A stretch of 38,255 bases of DNA from a virus, in the IMG/VR virus record IMGVR_UViG_3300031825_000378, positions 1 through 38,255 of that record, one strand, 5' to 3'. Positions 31,113-37,811 of this stretch are shown one piece after another. The notes under the pieces were generated by a model. It was given only the letters and a program-made list of their open reading frames with translations. It searched no databases and was not told where the DNA came from. The position numbers and the translations under genes were made by a program. Numbering within the stretch: the first letter of the stretch is position 1; every line of letters begins with the position of its first letter.

Positions 31113-32204
31113 GGAACTGACCTCGGAGCTGCCATTAAGGCAGCCATTGAAAAGAAGATCGCCAGCGGAGCCGTCGCTTCGCAGGCCGCGATCGCACGTC
31201 ATTTCAATGTCAGGCCACCTTCCATCCACGACTGGATAAAGAAGGGCTCGATCTCCAAAGACAAACTCCCGGAGCTGTGGCGCTATTTCTCGGACGTCGT
31301 GGGCCCGGAACATTGGGGCCTAAAGTCTTGGCCAGACATGGGGTCGTCCATAGCATCAGAGTCGGCGCCTCAGCACAAGCCGTGGCCTTTCAAGACGATC
31401 CCCGAAGACCAGATCCATGAGCTACCGGAGTCCCAGCTAAGCGCCCTTGAGGGCGCAATCCAGCTGGCTATCGCCCAGATGAGGCTCGGGATCCAGGTTT
31501 CAGCGCAACCGCTCGCTACGCCGACCCGAGTTTCTGTACCGATTCGTTCGCACAAGCCGGGCGGCCTAGTCGATATGGACCATGCCGACGATCCATTCCC
31601 CATGCGAATCCAAGGCCTCCCCCCTGCCCCGTGGGAAGGCGGAAATACAACACACCAGGCAGAAGCCAATCCCAAGATCCGGATCAGCACCCAAACTGGG
31701 GTGATCGCAAATGTCGGCCCAGGCGAACCTTACGCAGCGAACGACAAGTTCGACAAGGTGCCAGAGATGGCCGACGTGCGGCTTGCCGCCGGCGATGGCA
31801 TCGAGAACCACATCGAGGAACAGACTGGCGTGATGCACTTCCGCCGCTCGTTCCTGCGCGCAGTGGGTGCAGATGCCGGGAAAGCCAGGGTTGTCTACGC
31901 CAAAGGCGATAGCATGGAGCCCATCATTCGTGATGGAGCTGCGCTGCTAGTCGTGCCGAACGAGGATCTGACCGTACGCGACCTCGCCGCGGGCGGCGTC
32001 TACGCCATCAACTACGACGGCAAGATGATCGTGAAGACGGTGACGCGGGATCGCCTGACGAAGCAATGGGTGGCGCGGTCATTCAATCCGGCTTACCCCG
32101 ACATCCCACTTGAGAATGGCACGCCTGTGCGCGTGCTGGGCCAGGTTGTCTGGTCTGGCGCCAGGTTGCGGGATGATGAGGCGGGACAGTGGGTGAGGTC
32201 CTGA
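31104..32204 (+). CDS. CI prophage repressor, S24 autocleaving
   Basis: A 366-aa repressor. Residues about 18-50 are a helix-turn-helix (GAVASQAAIARHFNVRPPSI). The C-terminal S24/LexA domain holds Ser270 in YAKGDSMEPII and Lys311 in MIVKTV, with a probable cleavage bond Ala229-Gly230 in RLAAGDG. RecA-stimulated self-cleavage would induce the prophage. It is long for a CI (lambda 237 aa) because of an about 130-residue linker. The ATG at 31104 lies within OR3, with no RBS. Confidence 0.9.
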   Translation: MLNGTDLGAAIKAAIEKKIASGAVASQAAIARHFNVRPPSIHDWIKKGSISKDKLPELWRYFSDVVGPEHWGLKSWPDMGSSIASESAPQHKPWPFKTIPEDQIHELPESQLSALEGAIQLAIAQMRLGIQVSAQPLATPTRVSVPIRSHKPGGLVDMDHADDPFPMRIQGLPPAPWEGGNTTHQAEANPKIRISTQTGVIANVGPGEPYAANDKFDKVPEMADVRLAAGDGIENHIEEQTGVMHFRRSFLRAVGADAGKARVVYAKGDSMEPIIRDGAALLVVPNEDLTVRDLAAGGVYAINYDGKMIVKTVTRDRLTKQWVARSFNPAYPDIPLENGTPVRVLGQVVWSGARLRDDEAGQWVRS

Positions 32205-32208
32205 AATG

Positions 32209-32229
32209 AAAAAACCGCCTCAAAGGCGG
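32209..32229 (-). terminator. terminator of the membrane-protein cassette
   Basis: CCGCCT/AGGCGG stem with a 3-nt loop; on the minus strand six T follow. It lies between the converging CI and 102-aa genes and mainly ends the minus transcript. Confidence 0.8.
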
Positions 32230-32230
32230 C

Positions 32231-32539
32231 TTAACTGATCTTGTCGGCTTGCCCGTTCGTCTTCTCGAAAGTTCGCTTTAGAATCACGATGAGGGAGAAC
32301 AGCCCAGCCAAGGAGATGACAATCTTGTTCCCGGTCAGCAGCATCTGCAAGGCCTTGGTGGATATGGCCGTCAGGGATAGTAGCAGCATGGGAAAGATGA
32401 CCACGCCATAACTCACGTCACCAGCAAACGATTCCCACGAACGCCGACATTTGTCCAGCCAGCAACGGAACGCTGCATAGAGAATGGCCACCGCGATGGT
32501 GGCCATATCTACCCAGTTACCGTCTACTAACTCCGACAT
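32231..32539 (-). CDS. three-helix membrane protein in lysogenic cassette
   Basis: A 102-aa protein with hydrophobic helices at about 12-28, 43-60 and 72-88 and a charged C-terminus. Its ATG shares a base with the stop of the 62-aa membrane gene (TGATG), so the two are coupled. It converges on CI. No family recognised. The place beside CI, opposite to lytic genes, suggests expression in the lysogen, for example as an exclusion protein. Confidence 0.65.
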   Translation of the reverse strand: MSELVDGNWVDMATIAVAILYAAFRCWLDKCRRSWESFAGDVSYGVVIFPMLLLSLTAISTKALQMLLTGNKIVISLAGLFSLIVILKRTFEKTNGQADKIS

Positions 32540-32727
32540 CAGACGAGATGAACCACCTTGACGAGCAATGCCGTCGCAATGCCACCGACGATTGCGCCCA
32601 TCGAGTTCATGTCCAAACCCGCCAGATTGACATCAAATTTTCCCAGAAAGGCCCCAGCCGCAGCCGCGCCAAAGATAGCGCCCGCGACAACCCAACGCGC
32701 GTACTCTAGTTTCTTGACTGGTTTCAT
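32539..32727 (-). CDS. two-helix glycine-rich membrane protein
   Basis: A 62-aa protein with a basic start (MKPVKKLEYARW), then two Gly/Ala-rich helices (VVAGAIFGAAAAGAFLG and GAIVGGIATALLVKVV). AAGGAG gives a strong RBS before the ATG at 32727. Small paired membrane genes beside a repressor recall lambda rexAB by position only. Confidence 0.65.
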   Translation of the reverse strand: MKPVKKLEYARWVVAGAIFGAAAAGAFLGKFDVNLAGLDMNSMGAIVGGIATALLVKVVHLV

Positions 32728-32784
32728 GGCTTTCTCCTTTCTGCACAAGGGCTCCCTCCGTTTCGTATAGGCGTGACAATGCAT

Positions 32785-33004
32785 CGAAAGGGGTGGGGAG
32801 TGGTCCTGGAGGTGACTAAGCCGCCTCTCCGGCTACTGCGAAACCCCAGTTGCTGGGGCCTTAGTTGCTCAAATAAGAGCAAGTCCAGAATATAGCCGAT
32901 CCATTCGAAATTCAATAGCTCTGCTTATATTTAGGGACATAACAAGCCACCTCCGGGTGGCTTTTTGTTGGCCGTTGCGTCGCGCGTGGCGCTACCGTGC
33001 TTGC
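32785..33004. other. 220-bp intergenic region with hairpins
   Basis: No convincing gene. It holds a CCCCAG/CTGGGG hairpin (near 32844-32858), a perfect inverted repeat TTGCTC/GAGCAA with a 6-bp centre (32865-32882), an A+T-rich stretch (32886-32942) that could contain the promoter of the membrane cassette, and a terminator at its right side. Confidence 0.5.
32945..32966 (+). terminator. hairpin terminator
   Basis: AGCCACC/GGTGGCT stem, TCCG loop, then five T on the plus strand. The stem resembles those before the sheath and capsid genes. It has no plus-strand gene just upstream; it may end CI read-through, end a small RNA, or work from the minus side behind the zinc-ribbon gene. Confidence 0.65.
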
Positions 33005-33529
33005 TTAGTTGAGCCGCCCTTCTTTCGCCCGGACCGCCAGCACCGTCTTGTTGTCTTTCGCCAAGTCGCACTCGTAGGTCACGGTGGTGAAGGCGCCGAA
33101 GCCGTTCTGGAACTGAGCCTTGTCACCAATATAGGTAATCACCCCGGACTTCTTGTCCTTCCAGCGGAAACGGTCGAACTTGGATTCTAGGAAGCTATCC
33201 GTCCACTTGAAGTCATGCTTTGCTAGCTTCTCGACTTCTCGGGCGCAGTACACGCCGGCCGATACAACACCCGCATTCCCCAAGCATGTTAGATCCGTCG
33301 CGTCGCAGGACGACGCCTCGGTTTTGGATGCGGACGCACCTGGCTTGGAGGCATCACCTTTATCCCCGCCAAGCACAAAATAAACGATCCCGAGGGTGAC
33401 GACCCCGATCAGCAGCGGGTGCGCCTTCTTCTTGGGGATTGAGATCTTGACGGGCGCGCCACAGCTAGCGCATGTCTTGGCCTTATCGCTGACCTCTTTG
33501 CCGCATTCCTTGCAAGTGATGAGAGCCAT
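33005..33529 (-). CDS. zinc-ribbon membrane protein in lysogenic cassette
   Basis: A 174-aa protein. Residues 6-24 are a zinc ribbon (CKECGKEVSDKAKTCASC); one transmembrane helix follows at about 37-54 (HPLLIGVVTLGIVYFVLGG); then a soluble domain with four Cys (SSCDATDLTCLG, VYCAREV, TYECDLA). The C-terminal domain is thus probably exported with disulfides. AAGGTG precedes the ATG. It lies between CI and OL on the minus strand; function unknown, exclusion or conversion likely by position. Confidence 0.75.
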   Translation of the reverse strand: MALITCKECGKEVSDKAKTCASCGAPVKISIPKKKAHPLLIGVVTLGIVYFVLGGDKGDASKPGASASKTEASSCDATDLTCLGNAGVVSAGVYCAREVEKLAKHDFKWTDSFLESKFDRFRWKDKKSGVITYIGDKAQFQNGFGAFTTVTYECDLAKDNKTVLAVRAKEGRLN

Positions 33530-33662
33530 CTACTACACCTTGTAATTAGACGATTCAGCATGATAGCCGATACGGTCTAAGCCTCTTTCCTTCCGGCTCC
33601 GCCCTCCCTCGCAACTCAGACGCCCCACCTAGCGCGGGCTTTTCTGTGTCCTCGCGAAAAAT

Positions 33663-33679
33663 ATTAGGCGACGCCTATT
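33663..33679. promoter_or_regulatory. operator OL2
   Basis: ATTAGGCGACGCCTATT matches OR1 at 15 of 17 positions. It overlaps the start of the PL -35. Confidence 0.8.
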
Positions 33680-33706
33680 GACGAAACATTAGGCGTCGCC
33701 TAATAT
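33678..33706 (+). promoter_or_regulatory. PL promoter of the rightward arm
   Basis: TTGACG (33678-33683), 17 bp, TAATAT (33701-33706), with a predicted start near 33713. OL1 covers the spacer and most of the -10, and OL2 the edge of the -35, so CI would fully repress it. Confidence 0.8.
33688..33704. promoter_or_regulatory. operator OL1
   Basis: ATTAGGCGTCGCCTAAT, identical to OR1 over all 17 bp, 25 bp centre to centre from OL2. Confidence 0.85.
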
Positions 33707-33712
33707 TCACCC

Positions 33713-34070
33713 ATGCGCTGCAAACACAGCGAAGCAAGACCTCCACGGAGCCGCACCCTCGGGACACCTCGGCGGCAGACGTTAGCCCACACACATAAAG
33801 AGTCGGCATGGAGAAGAGGCAGCAGCACCAGCAGTACCGCTCTTTACTCGCCTGGGAGACCAACCAGGCCGTCGTTGGCGAGGACAGTAAATCGCACTGC
33901 AGCCACCCGGGCTGGATATGAATAGCGGGGAGCCGTGGAGGCCCGGAAACGGACAAGACGGGGCAGCGAATGAAAGCTCGCTGCGATGAAGGGTGGTAGC
34001 CCCACCCTTCCAGATTCATCTGAATGCCAACTCATCCGAGTTCCGGCATTTTCATGAACTTGGAGAAACC
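33713..34070 (+). other. PL leader with hairpins and mini-ORFs
   Basis: About 360 nt between the PL start and the DUF1566 gene. It holds two strong hairpins, GCAGCGA/TCGCTGC (33963-33984) and AAGGGTGG/CCACCCTT (33989-34009), a weaker one at 34011-34022, and a chain of mini-ORFs joined by ATGA overlaps. This is where lambdoid phages keep nut-like sites or an N gene; I cannot identify either with certainty. Confidence 0.5.
33808..33921 (+). CDS. 37-aa leader mini-protein
   Basis: A 37-residue protein (start MEKRQQHQQYRSLLAWETNQ, end SHCSHPGWI) with about 83 percent GC at third codon positions, like true genes here, and AAGAG before its ATG. Its stop overlaps the ATG of a 23-codon ORF. The basic, Gln-rich N-terminus could bind RNA. 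It lies in the N-gene position, but no antiterminator family can be named. Confidence 0.4.
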   Translation: MEKRQQHQQYRSLLAWETNQAVVGEDSKSHCSHPGWI

Positions 34071-34523
34071 ATGAGCAACGCATTCGTAGTTGGCCAGTAC
34101 GCAGAAGGCCAGGGCGGCATCTACATCGGGCTGACAGCCCAAGGTCGCCACCTGTTCGCCGCGGCTGCCCCGCTGGATGGTGAATTCGAATTCGGCGGCT
34201 ACGGCGACAAGCTGGAAGGCTATTCCGACCTGGATGGCGCCGAGAACACCCGCAAGCTGCTGGAGCGCGGCAACCACCCGGCGGCGCTGGCTGCATCCGA
34301 GTACGCCGCCGACGGCCACAAGGATTTCTATCTGCCGTCCCATCGCGAACTGCTGCAAGTAGTGGCTGCGGAGGGCTTTGATGACGACGGCGAGTACACC
34401 TGGACCTCGACGCCCTACGGCTCCAACGACGCCTGGGCGGTGTATTTCGAGAACGGCCTCGTCGACGACTGGAGCCGCAACTTCGAGTTCCGAGTTCGTC
34501 CCGTCCGCAGCATCATCGCTTGA
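34071..34523 (+). CDS. DUF1566 domain protein
   Basis: A 150-aa protein with a C-terminal DUF1566 domain, a C-type-lectin-like fold: KDFYLPSHRELLQVVAAEGF, YTWTSTPYGSNDAWAVYFEN and FEFRVRPVRSI. There is no signal peptide. GGAG precedes the ATG, and it is the first substantial gene of the PL arm. The fold often binds ligands, but the role of these small phage proteins is unknown. No reverse transcriptase is present, so it is not a visible diversity-generating target. Confidence 0.75.
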   Translation: MSNAFVVGQYAEGQGGIYIGLTAQGRHLFAAAAPLDGEFEFGGYGDKLEGYSDLDGAENTRKLLERGNHPAALAASEYAADGHKDFYLPSHRELLQVVAAEGFDDDGEYTWTSTPYGSNDAWAVYFENGLVDDWSRNFEFRVRPVRSIIA

Positions 34524-34782
34524 TCAATTCATCCCTTTGCCCCGGCTTGCCGGGGCGATCCTCTCTCGGCTGCTCAGGCCGGCGCATCCCGCTCCCTCCC
34601 TTACGTCCTCCGTCAGCCTTCCCCAAGGCTGGGGGTGCGCCGCCCTGAGCATCTACTACTTACGCAGCCCTCCCCCACCTATCCAAGCAATTCGCCTAAA
34701 GCAATCCCGGGCCCGGGAGCGTGATCGGTGATGCGCCGTGACTGGATGGCTGGAGGCCTGCACCTTTTCCTGCGGAGCAGCC
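34524..34782 (+). other. intergenic region with hairpins, no convincing gene
   Basis: It contains GCCCCGG/CCGGGGC with CTTG loop (34539-34556) without a T-tract, and a perfect 14-bp palindrome TCCCGGGCCCGGGA (34705-34718). No ORF has both RBS and normal codon use. Confidence 0.5.
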
Positions 34783-34860
34783 ATGTTCCACAACTTCAAA
34801 TACTGGGCGCCCTATCTGCTCGTGCTGTTCGGCGTCCTATTTCTTCTGATCGGGTGGTGA
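34783..34860 (+). CDS. 25-aa membrane mini-protein
   Basis: A 25-residue peptide that is one hydrophobic helix (YWAPYLLVLFGVLFLLIGW). GGAG lies 5 nt before the ATG, and its stop is 1 nt from the next gene's ATG. The RBS and tight spacing support translation. Function unknown. Confidence 0.55.
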   Translation: MFHNFKYWAPYLLVLFGVLFLLIGW

Positions 34861-34861
34861 T

Positions 34862-35134
34862 ATGGACCGAATCCACGGTGACGAACACCTAGAAGTCTTG
34901 ACGACTTCGCCTCAAGAAGTTGGCGAGGTCATGCAGTCAATCCATGCCTGGGATTCTGATGGGCATAACTCGCACTGGTGGGCGGCACGGTTGATGGAGA
35001 CGGATCTATTCCGCGACCTGGATGTGTACGACGCCGAGCACATGCTGCGCGCAGTGATGCGCAGTGGCGATTCTCAGATAGCACGGCTCCAGCGAAAGAT
35101 CCTGGACGCGGTGCAGATTGAACTGGACGGCTGA
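34862..35134 (+). CDS. hypothetical acidic early protein
   Basis: A 90-aa acidic protein (MDRIHGDEHLEVLTTSPQEV, then AEHMLRAVMRSGDSQIARLQ) with no recognised domain. It starts 1 nt after the 25-aa gene's stop and ends 1 nt before the next gene. Function unknown. Confidence 0.65.
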   Translation: MDRIHGDEHLEVLTTSPQEVGEVMQSIHAWDSDGHNSHWWAARLMETDLFRDLDVYDAEHMLRAVMRSGDSQIARLQRKILDAVQIELDG

Positions 35135-35135
35135 C

Positions 35136-35288
35136 ATGCGAACTCTTATCCGAACTCATTGGGAAGGCATCGTGATGGCCCTCCTAATGACCATCGCCTT
35201 CACTCTCGCTGGCATGTTGGACGAGCCGGCCCCCACTCTCACCGCTAAAGACGACGGCCGACCGACGGCATACGCATCCAAGGAATGA
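35136..35288 (+). CDS. 50-aa membrane protein
   Basis: A 50-residue protein with one transmembrane helix (IVMALLMTIAFTLAGML) after a short basic start and a polar C-terminus. It fills exactly the space between its neighbours, 1 nt on each side. RBS is weak (GGACGG). Function unknown. Confidence 0.55.
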   Translation: MRTLIRTHWEGIVMALLMTIAFTLAGMLDEPAPTLTAKDDGRPTAYASKE

Positions 35289-35289
35289 C

Positions 35290-36387
35290 ATGACCGAAGC
35301 AACCCAACTTGCCGAGCTGCCGCCGCAGGAATCGGCCCTGGAGGTGTATTCGAAGCCCAGCGGCCTGGAACCCTGGCTCGACAAGATCCGCGCCGAGGTG
35401 TCGGGCCACGTGCCGGACATGACGACCAAGAAAGGCCGGGATGCCACTGCCAGCTTGGCGTTCAAGGTGCGGAAGTCCAAAACCGCTCTGGACGCGCTGG
35501 GCAAGAAGCTGGTGGACGACCTGAAGGATGTGCCGCGGCGAATCGACGCCGAGCGCAAGCGCATGCGTGACACGCTCGACGCGCTGGCCGACGAGGTGCG
35601 CGCACCGCTGAACGCCTGGGAGCAGGCCGAGGACGACCGCGTGCAGCGGCACAAGGATGCGATCGAGGGGATCGTCTCCCTGGCTACCGACTGCGGCGAA
35701 ACGGTCGAATCTATCCGCGCCGCCATCGCGGCGGCCGAAGCCGTCGCCATCGGGCCCGAGTGGGAAGAGTTCGAACCGGAAGCCGCCCGAACCAAAGATA
35801 AGGTGCTGTCTGGCCTGCGCGGCTGTCTCGCGGCGCGCGAAAAGTACGACGCCGAGCAGGCCGAGCTGGCCCGCTTCCGCGCAGCAGAAGCAGCGCGCGA
35901 GCAGAAGGAACGCGAAGAGCGCATCGCCCGCGAAGCCGCCGAGAAGGCACAGCGGGAAGCCAACGAGCGGGCCCAGGCCGAGCGCGACGCCGCCACGCGC
36001 CGCGAAGCTGAAGCGCGGGAGGCCGCTGACAAGGCGCGCCTGGCTGCCGAGCTGGCCGATCAGCGCCGCGAAGCAGCGGAAAAGCAAGCGGAGATTGACC
36101 GCCTGGCCGCCGCCGAACGTGAGCGCGTGGCCGCTCAACAGGCCGAGCAGCGCCGGATCCAGGCGGCCGAGCAGGCCGCGGCGGCCGAACGCCAGCGCAT
36201 CGCCGACGAACAGGCCGCCGAGGCCGCCGAAGCCCGGCGCCGAGAGGCCGACCTGGCACACAAGGCCAGCATCAACCGCGCCGCCCTGAATGCCTTCGTC
36301 CTGGGCGGCATGCCCGAGGACTGCGCCAAACAGGCGGTCACGCTGATCGCCAAGGGCCTGATCCCCAATGTCCGTATCACCTACTGA
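35290..36387 (+). CDS. coiled-coil protein upstream of ERF
   Basis: A 365-aa protein. The first about 115 residues form a conserved helical part (SGLEPWLDKIRAEVSGHVPD, then KKLVDDLKDVPRRIDAERKR); residues about 190-315 are an Ala/Glu/Arg-rich coiled coil resembling TolA by composition; the C-terminus (VLGGMPEDCAKQAVTLIAKG, then IPNVRITY) is a recurrent ending in phage proteins next to ERF or RecT. Probable partner in recombination or replication; not shown. Confidence 0.7.
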   Translation: MTEATQLAELPPQESALEVYSKPSGLEPWLDKIRAEVSGHVPDMTTKKGRDATASLAFKVRKSKTALDALGKKLVDDLKDVPRRIDAERKRMRDTLDALADEVRAPLNAWEQAEDDRVQRHKDAIEGIVSLATDCGETVESIRAAIAAAEAVAIGPEWEEFEPEAARTKDKVLSGLRGCLAAREKYDAEQAELARFRAAEAAREQKEREERIAREAAEKAQREANERAQAERDAATRREAEAREAADKARLAAELADQRREAAEKQAEIDRLAAAERERVAAQQAEQRRIQAAEQAAAAERQRIADEQAAEAAEARRREADLAHKASINRAALNAFVLGGMPEDCAKQAVTLIAKGLIPNVRITY

Positions 36388-36394
36388 GGACGCC

Positions 36395-37174
36395 ATGACC
36401 GAAGTTATCGACGCCCCGGCCCGCGCAGTGGCCATGCAACCCGAGCCGGTCGCCGGCCAAGTCGCTGTACTCGCCGCCAATTCGCCCATGGGCATGATGA
36501 TGGCTGCCGTGAAGCAAGGCATCCCCCTGGATCAGATCAAGGAAATGATGGCGATCCAGCGGGAATGGGAGGCGGACGAAGCGCGCAAGGCCTTCAACGA
36601 TGCCTTCGCCGCGTTCAAGTCCGAAGCGGTGGAGATCATCAAGCGCAAGCAGGTCGAGTTCAAGACCGACCGCGGCACCACCAGCTACAAGCACGCCGAG
36701 CTGTCCGATGTAGTCACGGCCGTGGGCCCTGCCCTGTCCAAGCACGGCTTCGCTTGGGGTTGGGACGTCGAACAGAAGGACGGCCGGATTCACGTCACCT
36801 GCACGCTGGTGCACCGCCTGGGTCACGAGAAGTCTGTGACCCTGAGCGCGCCGCCGGACGAAAGCGGGAAGAAGAACACGATCCAGGCCATCGCCTCGAC
36901 CACCACCTACCTTGAGCGCCACACCCTGAAGGCGGTCTGCGGCATTTCCGAAAAGGGCGACGACAACGACGGCGCCGGCGCGGATGACGCAGCACTGGAT
37001 TTGCGCGACGAATGGATCAGCAAGCTGGCCCAGGCCGAGACGATGGAGGCTGCGTCCGAGATTTGGCAGGCGGGCTGCAAAGCGATCGAACAGACCAATA
37101 ACCTCGCGGCCTTTGCAGCTTTCAAGCAGGCCTATGGCGACAAACGCAACATGCTCAAGCAGGAGGCCAAGTAA
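36395..37174 (+). CDS. erf: ERF-type single-strand annealing protein
   Basis: A 259-aa recombinase of the ERF superfamily: ARKAFNDAFAAFKSEAVEII, TTSYKHAELSDVVTAVGPAL, KHGFAWGWDVEQ and NTIQAIASTTTYLERHTLKA. It anneals complementary strands exposed by the exonuclease encoded next. GAGGA lies before the ATG at 36395. Its stop overlaps the exonuclease start by one base (TAATG). Confidence 0.9.
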   Translation: MTEVIDAPARAVAMQPEPVAGQVAVLAANSPMGMMMAAVKQGIPLDQIKEMMAIQREWEADEARKAFNDAFAAFKSEAVEIIKRKQVEFKTDRGTTSYKHAELSDVVTAVGPALSKHGFAWGWDVEQKDGRIHVTCTLVHRLGHEKSVTLSAPPDESGKKNTIQAIASTTTYLERHTLKAVCGISEKGDDNDGAGADDAALDLRDEWISKLAQAETMEAASEIWQAGCKAIEQTNNLAAFAAFKQAYGDKRNMLKQEAK

Positions 37175-37809
37175 TGGACCCGATCATCCACACCGCCCCG
37201 CAAGGGTCTCAGGAATGGCTGGACGCCCGCCGCGGCGTCATAACCGGCAGCCGCTTCAAGGATGCACGGTCCAAGCTGAAAGCCGGGGGGCCGTCGAAAG
37301 ACTGCCTCAAGTACGCGATGGATGTTGCGCGCGAACGTGTCGGCGGCCGAGCACCGGAAATCTTCGCGAACGCAGCTATGCGTACCGGCACGGAGCAGGA
37401 GCCTTTTGCGCGGGCTGCCTACGAAGCGAAGACGGGCAACTTTGTCGATGAGGCGGGATTCATCACCACGGGCGACGGCCTGTTTGGCGTGAGCGTGGAC
37501 GGCCTCGTCGACGACGACGGCGTCATCGAGATCAAGACCATGGTTTCGTCCGACACCCTGTTCACCGCAGTGGTCGACGGAGATATCAGCGCCTACACCG
37601 ACCAATGCAACGGCGCCATGTGGCTGCTCGGCCGCAAATGGGTCGACCTCATCCTGTGGGCGCCCGACCTGGATCCTATCGGACGTCAGCTCACGATCAT
37701 CCGCATCGAGCGTGACGACGACATCATCGAAGAACTCGAAGGCGACCTAATGGCATTCGAGCGCCTGGTCTCCAAGTACGAAAACCTGCTGCGCAAGGAG
37801 GCAGCTTAA
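37174..37809 (+). CDS. YqaJ / lambda-exo type exonuclease
   Basis: A 211-aa nuclease of the YqaJ recombinase family. Visible motifs: GSQEWLDARRGVITGSRF, GTEQEPFARAAYE, GVSVDGLVDDDGVIEIKT (with the D...ExK catalytic set) and YTDQCNGAMWLLGRKWVDLI. It would resect DNA ends 5' to 3' to feed the annealase. Gene order annealase-exonuclease-SSB is a standard recombination module. Confidence 0.9.
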   Translation: MDPIIHTAPQGSQEWLDARRGVITGSRFKDARSKLKAGGPSKDCLKYAMDVARERVGGRAPEIFANAAMRTGTEQEPFARAAYEAKTGNFVDEAGFITTGDGLFGVSVDGLVDDDGVIEIKTMVSSDTLFTAVVDGDISAYTDQCNGAMWLLGRKWVDLILWAPDLDPIGRQLTIIRIERDDDIIEELEGDLMAFERLVSKYENLLRKEAA

Positions 37810-37811
37810 TC

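Noticed and set aside
33713-33925. 70-codon Arg-rich ORF starting at the predicted PL start, as an N-like antiterminator
   Set aside because: Its ATG coincides with the transcription start and it is Arg-rich, but third-position GC is low compared with genes here, whereas the overlapping 37-codon frame has typical codon use. Kept only as an open possibility.
34071-34523. Diversity-generating retroelement target (lectin-like DUF1566 domain)
   Set aside because: No reverse transcriptase, accessory gene or template repeat was seen anywhere in the window; the lectin-like fold alone is not enough.
34731-34892. 53-codon ORF starting MRRDWMAGG
   Set aside because: RBS too far from the ATG and the frame overlaps the better supported 25-aa and 90-aa genes.
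35184-36522. Long minus-strand open frames opposite the coiled-coil and ERF genes
   Set aside because: They mirror the GC-rich codon pattern of the real plus-strand genes and show low-complexity composition with no domain or RBS.
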